Of a stretch of DNA of 64,000 bases, positions 51,363 to 60,373 are shown piece after piece. The DNA is from DASTSN01 sp035760665. GTDB taxonomy: Bacteria > Bacteroidota > Bacteroidia > Chitinophagales > Chitinophagaceae. The stretch covers positions 1 to 64,000 of the forward strand of contig DASTSN010000042.1 of the NCBI GenBank assembly GCA_035760665.1, given 5' to 3'. Position 1 is the stretch's first letter, and every line of letters starts with the position of its first letter. The notes under the pieces are model-generated. The model made no database searches, had not been told where the DNA came from, and was given only the letters and a program-made list of their open reading frames with translations. The translations under genes and the position numbers were made by a program.

Positions 51363-54125
51363 ATGGAGTACAACTTCAGGGAGATTGAAAAAAAATGGCA
51401 GGCGGAATGGCAACGGAAAGGGGTTTATAAAGTACCCAATGAATCGCCCAGGCCCAAGTATTATGTGCTGGATATGTTTCCCTATCCCAGCGGGGCAGGG
51501 CTGCATGTGGGCCATCCGCTGGGGTACATAGCCAGCGATATTTATGCCCGGTTCAAGCGGCTGAAAGGCTATAACGTGCTTCACCCCATGGGCTACGATG
51601 CATTTGGCCTGCCGGCCGAGCAGTATGCTATTGAGCATGGCATACACCCGGCTGTTTCCACCGCGGCCAATATTGCCAACTTTCGCAGCCAGCTAGATAA
51701 AATTGGTTTTTGTTACGACTGGGACCGGGAAGTGAATACCTCCAAACCGGACTATTACAAGTGGACGCAATGGATCTTCCTGCAATTGTTTGACAGCTGG
51801 TACAACCGGCGAACCCAAAAAGCCGAACGGATTGATGCGCTGAAAGCCATTTTTGAAAAGGAAGGAAACAAGCAACATCCCTGCCCGGGTGATGCAGTCC
51901 TCTGCTTTTCGGCAGCAGACTGGAATGCCTTTGATGAAAAGAAGCGGATGGACGTGCTGATGGAGTATCGGTTGGCGTACTGTGGTTACGGAGAAGTAAA
52001 CTGGTGCGAGGCGCTCGGAACCGTGCTGGCCAATGACGAAGTGGTGAACGGTGTGAGTGAACGCGGCGGCCACCCTGTGGTGAAAAAGAAACTGCGCCAA
52101 TGGTATTTGCGCATTACCGAATATGCCGACCGCTTGCTGGAGGGTTTAGAAAAAATTGAATTCAGCGAGGCGATGAAGGAAATGCAGACCAACTGGATCG
52201 GTAAAAGCAGCGGTGCTGAAATTGACTTCGCTTTGAAAAGTGAACAATCTGTAGTGAAAAACCTGCGTGTGTACACTACCAGGCCCGATACCATTTTTGG
52301 CGTGGATTTCATGGTGATCGCCCCGGAACTGGACATTGTGGAGCCAATCACCTCGGCAGCACAGGCCGCCGCAGTGGAAGCGTACCTGGACTATGTGAAA
52401 AGCCGCAGCGAACGTGAACGCATGGCCGAAAAAAAGATTACAGGTGTGTTTACCGGGGCATATGCTATCAATCCTTTTAACGGCCGGGAAATTCCTGTGT
52501 GGATCAGTGAGTATGTGCTGGCCGGCTATGGCACCGGCGCCATCATGGCGGTGCCCTGCGGCGACGAACGGGACCACCGGTTTGCGAGGCATTTTTCGAT
52601 TCCTGTTACCAATATTATCGGCAGCTACTACAATGGCGAGGAAGCCAATCCAACCAAAGATGCCGTGCTGGAAAATTCGGGTTTCCTAAACGGTTTGCGG
52701 ATGAAAGATGCCATCGAAGTTGTCATCAGCAAATTAGAGGAAATGGGCATTGGCCAGCGAAAAACAAATTATAAAATGCGCGATGCAGCATTTAGCCGCC
52801 AGCGTTACTGGGGAGAACCTTTTCCTATTAAATGGATTAACGGGGTGGCCTATCCGTTAGACGAAAGTGAACTGCCGTTAAAATTGCCGGATGTGGATTC
52901 CTACTCGCCCGGCCCTGAAGGCGAAGGCCCGCTGGCGAATATCAAAGAATGGACAGACCGGCAACTGGAGACGAATACCATGCCCGGTTATGCCGGTTCT
53001 TCCTGGTATTTTTTGCGGTACATGGACCCGCATAACAGTAAGGCTTTTTGTGACCGCAAAGTCAGCGATTACTGGGGGCAGGTGGACCTGTATATTGGTG
53101 GTACCGAACATGCTGTCGGGCATTTACTGTACAGCCGCATGTGGACAAAAGTACTGTTCGACCTGGGCTATATCGGTCACGATGAGCCGTATAAAAAATT
53201 AGTGAACCAGGGCATGATACAGGGCAGTAGCCGGTTTGTGTATAGAATCAGGGGGAAACATGAATTTGTTTCTGAAGGATTGAAAAATAAATATGATACA
53301 GATAAAATTCATGTCGATGTAAACATCGTTGATGGTGTGGAATTAGATATTGAAGCCTTTAAGCAATGGCGTAATGGGGAATATGCCAATGCTACATTTA
53401 TTTTAGAGGACGGTAAATATATCTGTGGCACGGAAGTGGAGAAAATGTCAAAGTCCAAATTCAATACTGTTAACCCGGATATGATTGTCGAAAAATTCGG
53501 TGCGGATACGTTCCGGATGTATGAAATGTTTTTGGGCCCTGTGGAAATGAGCAAACCCTGGGATACAAAAGGTATCGAAGGCGTACACCGGTTTATCAAA
53601 AAATTCTGGCGCCTGTACGCCGATGAAAATAAAGGCCTCATCGTTACCAATGAAAAAGCATCGGACAGCGAGCTGAAAGTACTGCATAAAACCATCAAAA
53701 AAATTGAGGAAGATACAGAGCGGTTTAGTTTCAATACGGCCGTCAGCGCCTTCATGATTGCCACAAATGAACTGAATGATCTGAAATGCCACAAGCGTGC
53801 CGTGCTGGAGCCGTTGCTGATTTTGCTGACACCTTATGCCCCGCATGTGTGTGAAGAATTGTGGAGCCTGCTGGGGCATACCGACACAATTTTAGAAGCT
53901 TCTTATCCTGTTTTCGAAGCGAAATACGTTATCGAAAGCAGTAAGGAATATCCCATTTCTGTAAATGGCAAATTGCGGACAACTTTGAATATTTCACTGG
54001 AGGTATCACAACCGGAAGTGGAAAAAATGGTTCTCAGCAATGAAGTGGTTCAAAAATGGCTGGAAGGTAAACACCCGAAGAAAATCATTTTTGTAAAAGG
54101 TAAAATGATTAACATAGTTGTATAA
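51363..54125 (+). CDS. leuS: Leucyl-tRNA synthetase
   Basis: The 920-residue class I synthetase charges tRNA-Leu. The HIGH motif is HVGH (48-51, in SGAGLHVGHPLGY), the KMSKS motif is KMSKS (694-698), and the CP1 editing domain lies between (YTTRPDTIFGVDFMVIAPE, YGTGAIMAVPCGDERD). The catalytic core shows FSRQRYWGEPFPI and the C-terminus is a tRNA-binding domain with PISVNGKLRTTLNI. Compared with many LeuS proteins it carries a Bacteroidota-type insertion near residues 620-670. Preceded by a long leader, followed by a decayed gene. Confidence 0.98.
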   Translation: MEYNFREIEKKWQAEWQRKGVYKVPNESPRPKYYVLDMFPYPSGAGLHVGHPLGYIASDIYARFKRLKGYNVLHPMGYDAFGLPAEQYAIEHGIHPAVSTAANIANFRSQLDKIGFCYDWDREVNTSKPDYYKWTQWIFLQLFDSWYNRRTQKAERIDALKAIFEKEGNKQHPCPGDAVLCFSAADWNAFDEKKRMDVLMEYRLAYCGYGEVNWCEALGTVLANDEVVNGVSERGGHPVVKKKLRQWYLRITEYADRLLEGLEKIEFSEAMKEMQTNWIGKSSGAEIDFALKSEQSVVKNLRVYTTRPDTIFGVDFMVIAPELDIVEPITSAAQAAAVEAYLDYVKSRSERERMAEKKITGVFTGAYAINPFNGREIPVWISEYVLAGYGTGAIMAVPCGDERDHRFARHFSIPVTNIIGSYYNGEEANPTKDAVLENSGFLNGLRMKDAIEVVISKLEEMGIGQRKTNYKMRDAAFSRQRYWGEPFPIKWINGVAYPLDESELPLKLPDVDSYSPGPEGEGPLANIKEWTDRQLETNTMPGYAGSSWYFLRYMDPHNSKAFCDRKVSDYWGQVDLYIGGTEHAVGHLLYSRMWTKVLFDLGYIGHDEPYKKLVNQGMIQGSSRFVYRIRGKHEFVSEGLKNKYDTDKIHVDVNIVDGVELDIEAFKQWRNGEYANATFILEDGKYICGTEVEKMSKSKFNTVNPDMIVEKFGADTFRMYEMFLGPVEMSKPWDTKGIEGVHRFIKKFWRLYADENKGLIVTNEKASDSELKVLHKTIKKIEEDTERFSFNTAVSAFMIATNELNDLKCHKRAVLEPLLILLTPYAPHVCEELWSLLGHTDTILEASYPVFEAKYVIESSKEYPISVNGKLRTTLNISLEVSQPEVEKMVLSNEVVQKWLEGKHPKKIIFVKGKMINIVV

Positions 54126-54128
54126 AAG

Positions 54129-54417
54129 CTGCCGCCTGGCGATTTCTACGCCAGGCCTTCGGATGAACCCATTCAGATTATAACCGGCAAAAACAATCTG
54201 CTGCACCTGATCGATGCTAAATATATAACGCAAACACCCCATTACGGACCCACCGGCACCTTCAATGCCTTCCAGTCAAAGGAAAGAGACGATGCCCCGA
54301 TTGATTATATTTTCCTGAAAGGAAACTGGAAAGTGCTGAGGCATACAACCATTTCCTAAAGCTGGGGTGGCCGTTTTGCATCAGATCATTTTGCCGTGCT
54401 GGCAACTATTTTTTTTG
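54129..54417 (+). pseudogene. Endonuclease/exonuclease/phosphatase (EEP) domain gene, decayed remnant
   Basis: Directly after leuS, one frame still spells the C-terminal part of an EEP-fold hydrolase: GDFYARPSDEPIQI (family: GDFNA.P), LIDAKYITQ, HYGPTGTFNAF, APIDYIFLKGNWKVLRHTTIS, then an in-frame TAA at 54357-54359, then SWGGRFASDHFAVLATIFFE (family: SDHxPV). The metal-binding Asn of GDFN has become Tyr. The 5' two thirds are missing, and there is no start codon. Such proteins are secreted or cytoplasmic phosphodiesterases. I read it as a gene remnant left by deletion. Confidence 0.85.
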
Positions 54418-54431
54418 AATTTGATTTTTTG

Positions 54432-55478
54432 TTACGGGCTGGCCGGTGCGGGTTTAATAAACCTGATCATCGCACTGCTGCCCTCGCTGCTTGCCAGGTA
54501 GGCGTCATAGCGTTTATCCCCTACAACAGCAACCATGTAGGATGTATTGGGCGGTATGGACCCAAGATTTTCCGCCACCATGGTTAGCTCGTTCGTTTCT
54601 CCCAGTTCATGCACCGAAAGTTTGATCACATGGGCTTTTTCGGTCAGGCGGATATGCTCAGCGATCAGCTGGTTATTCAGGAACAGGGAAATGGAATCGC
54701 CGTCCACTTCGGCATTATCATAAAAGCGCAGTTCCAGGGAATCTCCGGTCAATGGAATGTCTTTGATAAATACCCGTTTACGGCTGGTGAATTTTTCTTC
54801 AATTGTCGGTTGGCGTAAAGGTTGTGAGGCTGTCACAACGGGCGGGGTTATTAGTTTTTTCGTTTCATCGTTAGCGGGTTGCTTCAAGGGTTCCTCGTTA
54901 ATTTCCTGTGCTGAACGGATTAGCTTTCCAGCAGGAATCGGTTTGCTGACGGCCAGCGACCGTATGCTGTCAATAAGTTCGGGATCATTGGCGCCAACCA
55001 GAAAGTTATCAATCACAAAATCCCATTCGTCAATGAAAAGTGTATTACCGGTTTTATCCAGGTGAAGGTCACCTGCCGGTTTCTCATTATGTTCTTTCAG
55101 CGCTGATTTGCCATCGAGCATCATCACACCGCCGCCGGGGCAATTAAAATCTGCCCTTGACAAGAGCGGTAGTTTACCTGGTGAACTAACCGAAAAACGG
55201 CCGGCCTTTTCATCAATCAACTGATCATCCCACCAGACAGCACTGTTGGTAGCAGGATCAAAATAGCCCTTAATACTGTATCGCCTGTAATGGTCAGGCG
55301 CACTGTAATAATAAGAAGTTCCAGTCAGGCTGTCGCCCTGTTGAATGATTTTAATTTCTGCCTTTTGCCGGTTTATTTTTCCATGCCATATCCCGGTAAT
55401 CATTTGGGAAAAACTCCATTGCGAACCAAAGCAGAGTCCAAAAATTGTGAGAATACGAAGCTGGTTTTTAGTTTTCAA
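54432..55478 (-). CDS. Exported hypothetical protein
   Basis: The 348-residue protein has a signal peptide (LRILTIFGLCFGSQWSFSQ) and two parts: an N-terminal beta domain (about 25-140: ITGIWHGKINRQKAEIKIIQQGDSLTGTSYYY, lipocalin-like in style) and a C-terminal beta-sandwich (about 235-340: LELRFYDNAEVDGDSISLFL), joined by a Pro/Lys/Thr-rich linker. The C-terminal pattern 'yDnaevDGDsIslflN...' is common in secreted Bacteroidota proteins. I recognise no catalytic site. It converges on the EEP remnant and stands alone. Confidence 0.8.
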   Translation of the reverse strand: MKTKNQLRILTIFGLCFGSQWSFSQMITGIWHGKINRQKAEIKIIQQGDSLTGTSYYYSAPDHYRRYSIKGYFDPATNSAVWWDDQLIDEKAGRFSVSSPGKLPLLSRADFNCPGGGVMMLDGKSALKEHNEKPAGDLHLDKTGNTLFIDEWDFVIDNFLVGANDPELIDSIRSLAVSKPIPAGKLIRSAQEINEEPLKQPANDETKKLITPPVVTASQPLRQPTIEEKFTSRKRVFIKDIPLTGDSLELRFYDNAEVDGDSISLFLNNQLIAEHIRLTEKAHVIKLSVHELGETNELTMVAENLGSIPPNTSYMVAVVGDKRYDAYLASSEGSSAMIRFIKPAPASP

Positions 55479-55593
55479 ATGATCGGTTTTCTGTTTATTA
55501 AAGAATGAAAACGATACCAGGCGCCGATTATTTTATGAAAAATGGTTAAACAAAAATTAATTATTACCTGTTTTTATCCTGAACTTTATTATT

Positions 55594-56064
55594 ATGGCAC
55601 ATTCATCAATTGAACTGGTAGAAGCACTTAGGGAAACTGCAAGCCGCCTGCGAAACGGGGCGCCTTATGCATGGGGTAATCACGGTTGCTGTAATTGCGG
55701 CAATTTATTACAGGTGGTAACCAAACTGGACAAAGAGGCGATTGTACGGTATGCTCAAACCGGCATCGGAGAATGGACGGAACTGGCGCAGGAGTATTGT
55801 GGTGTCAGCAATACGCCGGTCGATTTGTTGCTTACACAATTGCAGCAGCTGGGATTAACACCAGTGGATATTCATAACCTTGAATACCTTGAAGATAGTG
55901 CAGTGCTTCACCGCCTGCCTGGTGGATTTCGCTGGCTGAGACGAAATGTGCGGGAAGATGTGATACTGTATTTTGAAACCTTTGCCGATATGCTTGAAGA
56001 AAAATTAGCTCAGCAGATAACTTTCAGTATGAAAGAACTTTTTGCGGAGCCCGTTTCTGTATAA
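55594..56064 (+). CDS. Conserved hypothetical protein with Cys cluster
   Basis: The 156-residue soluble protein has no signal peptide. A conserved-looking segment, APYAWGNHGCCNCGNLLQVVT, carries three Cys and a His near residues 29-36, which could bind a metal. The rest is helical (VDLLLTQLQQLGLTPVDIHNLEYLEDSAVL, then VREDVILYFETFADMLEEKL). I believe it belongs to a Bacteroidota family of unknown function but cannot name it. It has its own unit. Confidence 0.78.
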   Translation: MAHSSIELVEALRETASRLRNGAPYAWGNHGCCNCGNLLQVVTKLDKEAIVRYAQTGIGEWTELAQEYCGVSNTPVDLLLTQLQQLGLTPVDIHNLEYLEDSAVLHRLPGGFRWLRRNVREDVILYFETFADMLEEKLAQQITFSMKELFAEPVSV

Positions 56065-56143
56065 TTGTTTGTTCTAAGCAGTATGCTTCAAAGTGTAAAG
56101 TATGGCCCCAAGCCGTACTTTGTTTTTGTTGTAACTTTAGTTT

Positions 56144-56851
56144 ATGACAAATGGAGAGAAATTAACAGCTGTATTGCAAAGACAGCAGGCAATCTTTCGC
56201 CCGGTCGTTCCTTTTGATCCGGTTCAGGACAAACTATTGTTGCTTGACTTTACAGAAAAAAATACGGAGCTGACAGCTGATATTTTAAATGATACTAATC
56301 TTTTTTCCGACTATATCAGTCATAAATTATCCGGCGCAGGCTGCAGGTATGGCCTGGGTGGTTATGCAGAGAACAGAACGGTATACAGCCGCAGCAAACA
56401 TTTTGATGCCCGGGAGCCTGGTGGTGAGCCACGACGCCTGCACCTGGGAATTGACATTTGGGGCACAGTGAACACACCCGTTATGGCGCCCTGCGAAGCA
56501 ATTGTGCACAGTTTCGGTTTCAATGATGGCTTTGGTGATTATGGCGCCACTATTCTTTTAACACACCAACTGGAAGGGGTAACGTTTCACAGTTTATATG
56601 GCCACCTGAGTTTGAACTCGTTAAAAAATATGCAAGAAGGAAACAGAATTGAACGCGGGGAAGTATTTGCCGAGTTTGGAATGCAGTTTGAAAACGGTCA
56701 CTGGCCTCCGCATCTTCATTTCCAGTTAATAATAGATGTGGAAAAGTATAAAGGCGATTATCCAGGGGTTTGTAAACTATCGGAAAAAGAAAAATACCTT
56801 ACGAATTGTCCCGATCCGGATATTGTACTACAAATGTTGCAATATGCCTGA
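56144..56851 (+). CDS. M23-family metallopeptidase-like protein without signal peptide
   Basis: The 235-residue protein has the LytM/M23 metal site: H100 and D104 in RRLHLGIDIWG, H154 in LYGHLS, and H190 and H192 in HWPPHLHFQ. M23 enzymes normally cut peptidoglycan cross-bridges in the periplasm, but there is no signal peptide or membrane anchor here. A cytoplasmic M23-like domain of this type also occurs fused to kinase/aminotransferase proteins, so a small-molecule or cytoplasmic substrate is possible. All metal and catalytic residues seem intact. Confidence 0.85.
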   Translation: MTNGEKLTAVLQRQQAIFRPVVPFDPVQDKLLLLDFTEKNTELTADILNDTNLFSDYISHKLSGAGCRYGLGGYAENRTVYSRSKHFDAREPGGEPRRLHLGIDIWGTVNTPVMAPCEAIVHSFGFNDGFGDYGATILLTHQLEGVTFHSLYGHLSLNSLKNMQEGNRIERGEVFAEFGMQFENGHWPPHLHFQLIIDVEKYKGDYPGVCKLSEKEKYLTNCPDPDIVLQMLQYA

Positions 56852-56855
56852 TTCG

Positions 56856-57146
56856 TTATTTACCTAATAAATCTTGCAGGATAGTTGTCCATTCCTCTTC
56901 CAGCGAACAGGACGGCCGCATACGGCCTGCACGGTTATACCAGTAGTCTGCATTCCAACTATCACCTTCTTTGCGGTGAAGATAAGCATGTATCCATGCA
57001 GCCTGACGGTCCGTGATATCCTGTATGATGTTGTGTGCTGTTTCCCATTGCCCTTTCGCATCGTACCAGAGGGCTTGCAGGTGTTCGTTCATTCCGGCCG
57101 TTGGCTGGATAGCAGATAGGCTCAGTTTAAATGCTTCAGGCGTCAT
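56856..57146 (-). CDS. Small conserved hypothetical protein
   Basis: The 96-residue helical protein reads LWYDAKGQWETAHNIIQDI, then AAWIHAYLHRKEGDSWNADYWYNRAGR. This conserved 'WiHAyLHrkeGD..NA.YWY.RAGr' pattern occurs in short bacterial proteins of unknown role. Cytoplasmic, without signal peptide. It ends 4 bases after the converging M23-like gene, and is separated by 66 bases from the amidotransferase gene further down on the minus strand. Confidence 0.8.
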   Translation of the reverse strand: MTPEAFKLSLSAIQPTAGMNEHLQALWYDAKGQWETAHNIIQDITDRQAAWIHAYLHRKEGDSWNADYWYNRAGRMRPSCSLEEEWTTILQDLLGK

Positions 57147-57212
57147 TTTGTAAAAATAAGGATACCAGGGAACTGTTTTTCAGGCTAAAAAAAGCTATGT
57201 ACGCCTGTAAGT

Positions 57213-57902
57213 TCAGGCCAGGTTTATGAAATTATCCAATAATTGGTACATCAGTTGTTTTTGCAAGGATAATTTTTCTTCCGATCGTTGCATGATAGTT
57301 TCAGCAGTTTGTACAAATGCGGCTGTTACCAGTTGTTCTTTCTCATGCGTGATCATATTGTTGAGCAATTTGCTTTCCATTTCAGGGTGAAACTGTAAAG
57401 CCAGTATAGTATTGGCAAAAGCAAAACCCTGCTGAGGGCAGGCCGCAGAACGGAATAAATGGACCGCTCCGTGTGGCAGGTCAAATGTGTCGCCGTGCAG
57501 GTGGAATGTATCGAATCCATCCGGTAAATTTTTTGTAAGCGGGTGTTCCTCTACCTTTTGCACTGGCCACCAGCCGATTTCTTTTTCAGCATGCGGGTAT
57601 ACGTTGGCTCCTAATACTTCGGCGATCAACTGGCAGCCGAGGCAAATACCCAGCACTTTTTTAGAAGCGTCAATGGCGGAACGGATAAAAGATTTTTCTT
57701 TTTTCAGCCATTGGTATTTTTCCTCCTCGTAAGTACCCATCGGTCCGCCCATGATTACCAGCATATCAAAGGCTGTCAAAGAGGGAAAAACCGGATCTGT
57801 ATCTGTCCTTGTAAAGCTGCATGTGAAACCGTGCTGTTCTGCCCAGGCTAGAATGGAGCCGGGGTACTCGAAAGAAACATGCTGTATGAAATGGATACGC
57901 AT
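57213..57902 (-). CDS. Class I glutamine amidotransferase-like protein
   Basis: The 229-residue protein has the GATase1 triad: C87 in GICLGCQLIAEVLGA, and His and Glu in LQFHPEME. The opening MRIHFIQHVSFEYPGSI is typical of 'GMP synthase-like' stand-alone amidotransferases. True GuaA is larger and has the ATP-pyrophosphatase domain, which is absent. It would release ammonia or act as a hydrolase on a gamma-glutamyl compound; the partner is unknown. The ATG at 57902 is preferred over an upstream in-frame codon at 57950. Confidence 0.9.
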   Translation of the reverse strand: MRIHFIQHVSFEYPGSILAWAEQHGFTCSFTRTDTDPVFPSLTAFDMLVIMGGPMGTYEEEKYQWLKKEKSFIRSAIDASKKVLGICLGCQLIAEVLGANVYPHAEKEIGWWPVQKVEEHPLTKNLPDGFDTFHLHGDTFDLPHGAVHLFRSAACPQQGFAFANTILALQFHPEMESKLLNNMITHEKEQLVTAAFVQTAETIMQRSEEKLSLQKQLMYQLLDNFINLA

Positions 57903-57968
57903 AAATATACTTTTCTGTAGATTTACAAATTTCACTGAAGAATCAACCAACTGCTAAATTAATTTTTC

Positions 57969-58412
57969 ATGAAGTACTTGCTGTTGTTTTGTACGTTGCT
58001 GGTAGGAGCCCTGCTGCCTGTACAAGCCGTTTTAAATACACGGCTTGGCCGGCAAACCGGTGGCCCGATGATGGGTTCTTTAATGAGCTTTATCGTGGGG
58101 CTTGTTTTTTTATGCTTGTTTATACTGGTTACAAATGCATCAGCTTTCACGCATTTTAAGCCTTCGCAGGTCAGCCCCTGGTATATCTGGCTGGGGGGAT
58201 TGCTGGGTGCGGTTTATGTAGGTTATATTACCTGGGTCAACCAGCAGCAGGGTGTTACGCTGACGTTTGCACTGGTCATCAGCGGGCAGTTACTGCTGTC
58301 TTTACTCATCGATCATTTTGGTCTGCTGGGTTCCGCGGTAAGAACTATAACTTTGGAGAAAATAATCGGTGCTGCTTTCATCATCATCGGGCTGGTCTTG
58401 ATAAAAAAATAG
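57969..58412 (+). CDS. DMT-superfamily membrane protein (YdcZ/DUF606 type)
   Basis: The 147-residue protein has five membrane helices and the family's features: LLPVQAVLNTRLGRQTGGPMMGSLMSF, and WYIWLGGLLGAVYVGYITWVNQQQG. YdcZ-type proteins are half-size members of the drug/metabolite transporter superfamily that probably act as dimers; the substrate is unknown. The ruvB gene starts 10 bases after its stop, so they may be co-transcribed. Confidence 0.88.
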   Translation: MKYLLLFCTLLVGALLPVQAVLNTRLGRQTGGPMMGSLMSFIVGLVFLCLFILVTNASAFTHFKPSQVSPWYIWLGGLLGAVYVGYITWVNQQQGVTLTFALVISGQLLLSLLIDHFGLLGSAVRTITLEKIIGAAFIIIGLVLIKK

Positions 58413-58422
58413 TTTTGTGGAT

Positions 58423-59451
58423 ATGAGTAACCCGAACCTGAATACAGAAAAACAACAGCTAAGCACAGCTGATAAAGAATTTGAAAACAGTATCCGCCCT
58501 TCGCAAATTCAAGAGTTTGCCGGGCAGTCGCAGATTATTGAAAACCTGCTCATTTTTATAAAAGCCGCCAGGCTGCGGGGCGAGGCGCTAGACCATATTC
58601 TGTTTCACGGCCCGCCGGGGCTTGGTAAAACAACCTTATCCCGCATTGTGGCCAATGAATTGGGTGTGCATATAAAAGAAACAAGCGGCCCTGTCATCGA
58701 AAAACCCAGCGACCTGGCAGGGTTACTGACAAGCCTGGAACCTCACGATGTTTTGTTTATCGATGAAATACACCGGTTGTCAACTGTCGTGGAGGAATAC
58801 CTCTATGCAGCGATGGAAGATTACCGAATCGATATTATGATTGACAGCGGCCCTAATGCCCGCAGTATTCAGATTAACTTGCACCCCTTTACGCTAATTG
58901 GCGCTACTACCCGGAGTGGCTTGCTGACAGCCCCCCTGTTATCCCGTTTTGCGATCAAATCAAGACTGGAATACTACTCTGCCGAAGTTTTACAAAAAAT
59001 CATCCAACGTTCAGCGCAAATTCTCGGGGTCACCATCAGCCAGGAAGCTGCCCGCGAAATTGCTGCCCGCAGCCGTGCCACACCAAGGATCGCCAACGGC
59101 CTGCTACGAAGAGTCAGGGATTTTGCACAAGTACTCAATGATGGAGCTATCGACCTGGGCATCACGCAGCATGCTCTAAAAGCGCTGAATGTTGATGAGT
59201 ACGGGCTGGATGAAATGGATAATAAAATTCTGTTGACGATTATTGAAAAGTTCAAAGGTGGGCCGGTGGGTATTGGAACAATTGCTACAGCGGTTGGGGA
59301 AGAATCAGGCACGCTTGAGGAAGTGTATGAGCCTTTTTTGATACAGGAGGGTTTCCTGCAGCGGACACCGCGGGGAAGAGAAGTTACTGCCAAAGCCTAT
59401 GAACACCTGGGCAAAGACCGGCCTGGTATTGCTGGCAGCTTATTTTCATAA
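58423..59451 (+). CDS. ruvB: Holliday junction branch migration helicase RuvB
   Basis: The 342-residue AAA+ motor drives branch migration with RuvA. It has Walker A GPPGLGKTT (K69), Walker B VLFIDEIHRL, sensor 1 LIGATTRSG, the presensor DNA-loop region, and the C-terminal winged helix with EVYEPFLIQEGFLQRTPRGR. The ATG at 58423 is used; a GTG two codons upstream is possible. ruvC is at 44183-44767, and ruvA is not in this window. Confidence 0.98.
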   Translation: MSNPNLNTEKQQLSTADKEFENSIRPSQIQEFAGQSQIIENLLIFIKAARLRGEALDHILFHGPPGLGKTTLSRIVANELGVHIKETSGPVIEKPSDLAGLLTSLEPHDVLFIDEIHRLSTVVEEYLYAAMEDYRIDIMIDSGPNARSIQINLHPFTLIGATTRSGLLTAPLLSRFAIKSRLEYYSAEVLQKIIQRSAQILGVTISQEAAREIAARSRATPRIANGLLRRVRDFAQVLNDGAIDLGITQHALKALNVDEYGLDEMDNKILLTIIEKFKGGPVGIGTIATAVGEESGTLEEVYEPFLIQEGFLQRTPRGREVTAKAYEHLGKDRPGIAGSLFS

Positions 59452-59470
59452 AAGTTTTGCTTGCTGCAAT

Positions 59471-59500
59471 AAAAAAGCCGCTGAAGACAGCGGCTTTTTT
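59471..59500. terminator. Bidirectional terminator after ruvB
   Basis: AAAAAAGCCGCT (59471-59482) and AGCGGCTTTTTT (59489-59500) form a perfect stem with T-runs on both strands. It serves ruvB and the converging response regulator gene. Confidence 0.95.
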
Positions 59501-59526
59501 AGTTATGTAAAATCCGGAGGAAAATG

Positions 59527-60222
59527 CTACTGTACCACCAGCCTGAAACCGTTGCCGTGAATGTTCACAATTTCAATTTTGTCATCATCTTTCAGGTATT
59601 TGCGCAGCTTAGCAATGTATACATCCATACTGCGCCCGTTGAAATAAGTATCGCTGCCCCAGATTTTCTTTAACGCCTGGTCACGCGGCAGTAAATCATT
59701 CATATGCTCACACAGCATTTTCAACAGCTCGTTTTCTTTTGGCGATAAGGTTTGGGTAACCCCCCCGTGTATCAGCTGGCGAAGCTTAGGATTAAAATGA
59801 TAACTGGCGAGGTCAAATTCTTTGTTTTCGCTTTCCTTATTCAGCTCTTCGTTGCGTTTAAGGATAGCTTTTATTTTCAGCAGCAATACTTCGCTGTCAA
59901 AAGGTTTGGTAATATAATCGTCAGCGCCCAGTTTATACCCTTGTATAATGTCTTCTTTCATAGTTTTGGCACTCAGAAAGAAAAGCGGAATATCGGGATC
60001 GACATCGCGAATTTCTTCAGCCAGGGTAAAGCCGTCCATGTTGGGCATCATCACATCCAGCAGGCAGAGTTCAAATTTTTCCCGCTGAAAAGCAGCCAAC
60101 CCCAGGCGGCCGTCTCTTTCCAGGGTTACATCATAATCGTTTAATTCCAGGTAGTTCTTCAGTACACTTCCTAAATTCGGATCGTCTTCGCACAATAAAA
60201 TTTTGGGTTTCTTTCCTTCCAT
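59527..60222 (-). CDS. OmpR-family response regulator, RprY-like
   Basis: The 231-residue protein has a receiver domain (LLCEDDPNLG, phosphoacceptor D56 in LLDVMMP, then LFFLSAKT and TKPF) and a C-terminal winged-helix domain ending EIVNIHGNGFRLVV. Overall it resembles RprY of Bacteroidota, a regulator linked to envelope and metabolic stress. No sensor kinase gene is adjacent, so the partner is encoded elsewhere. The ATG at 60222 gives the family start; an extension to 60285 is rejected. Confidence 0.9.
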   Translation of the reverse strand: MEGKKPKILLCEDDPNLGSVLKNYLELNDYDVTLERDGRLGLAAFQREKFELCLLDVMMPNMDGFTLAEEIRDVDPDIPLFFLSAKTMKEDIIQGYKLGADDYITKPFDSEVLLLKIKAILKRNEELNKESENKEFDLASYHFNPKLRQLIHGGVTQTLSPKENELLKMLCEHMNDLLPRDQALKKIWGSDTYFNGRSMDVYIAKLRKYLKDDDKIEIVNIHGNGFRLVVQ

Positions 60223-60373
60223 GTCTGTATAGTTTAAATTCGTATGGACAAATAAAATTAAATCATTTGCCAAAACATTCTGCAAGAGAATAATATTTTG
60301 TTAATAGTACCGGTCAGCCGCCAGAAACAGGAATTACACATGTTTTATAAATTTGCAGCCTGAATCAATTTTT

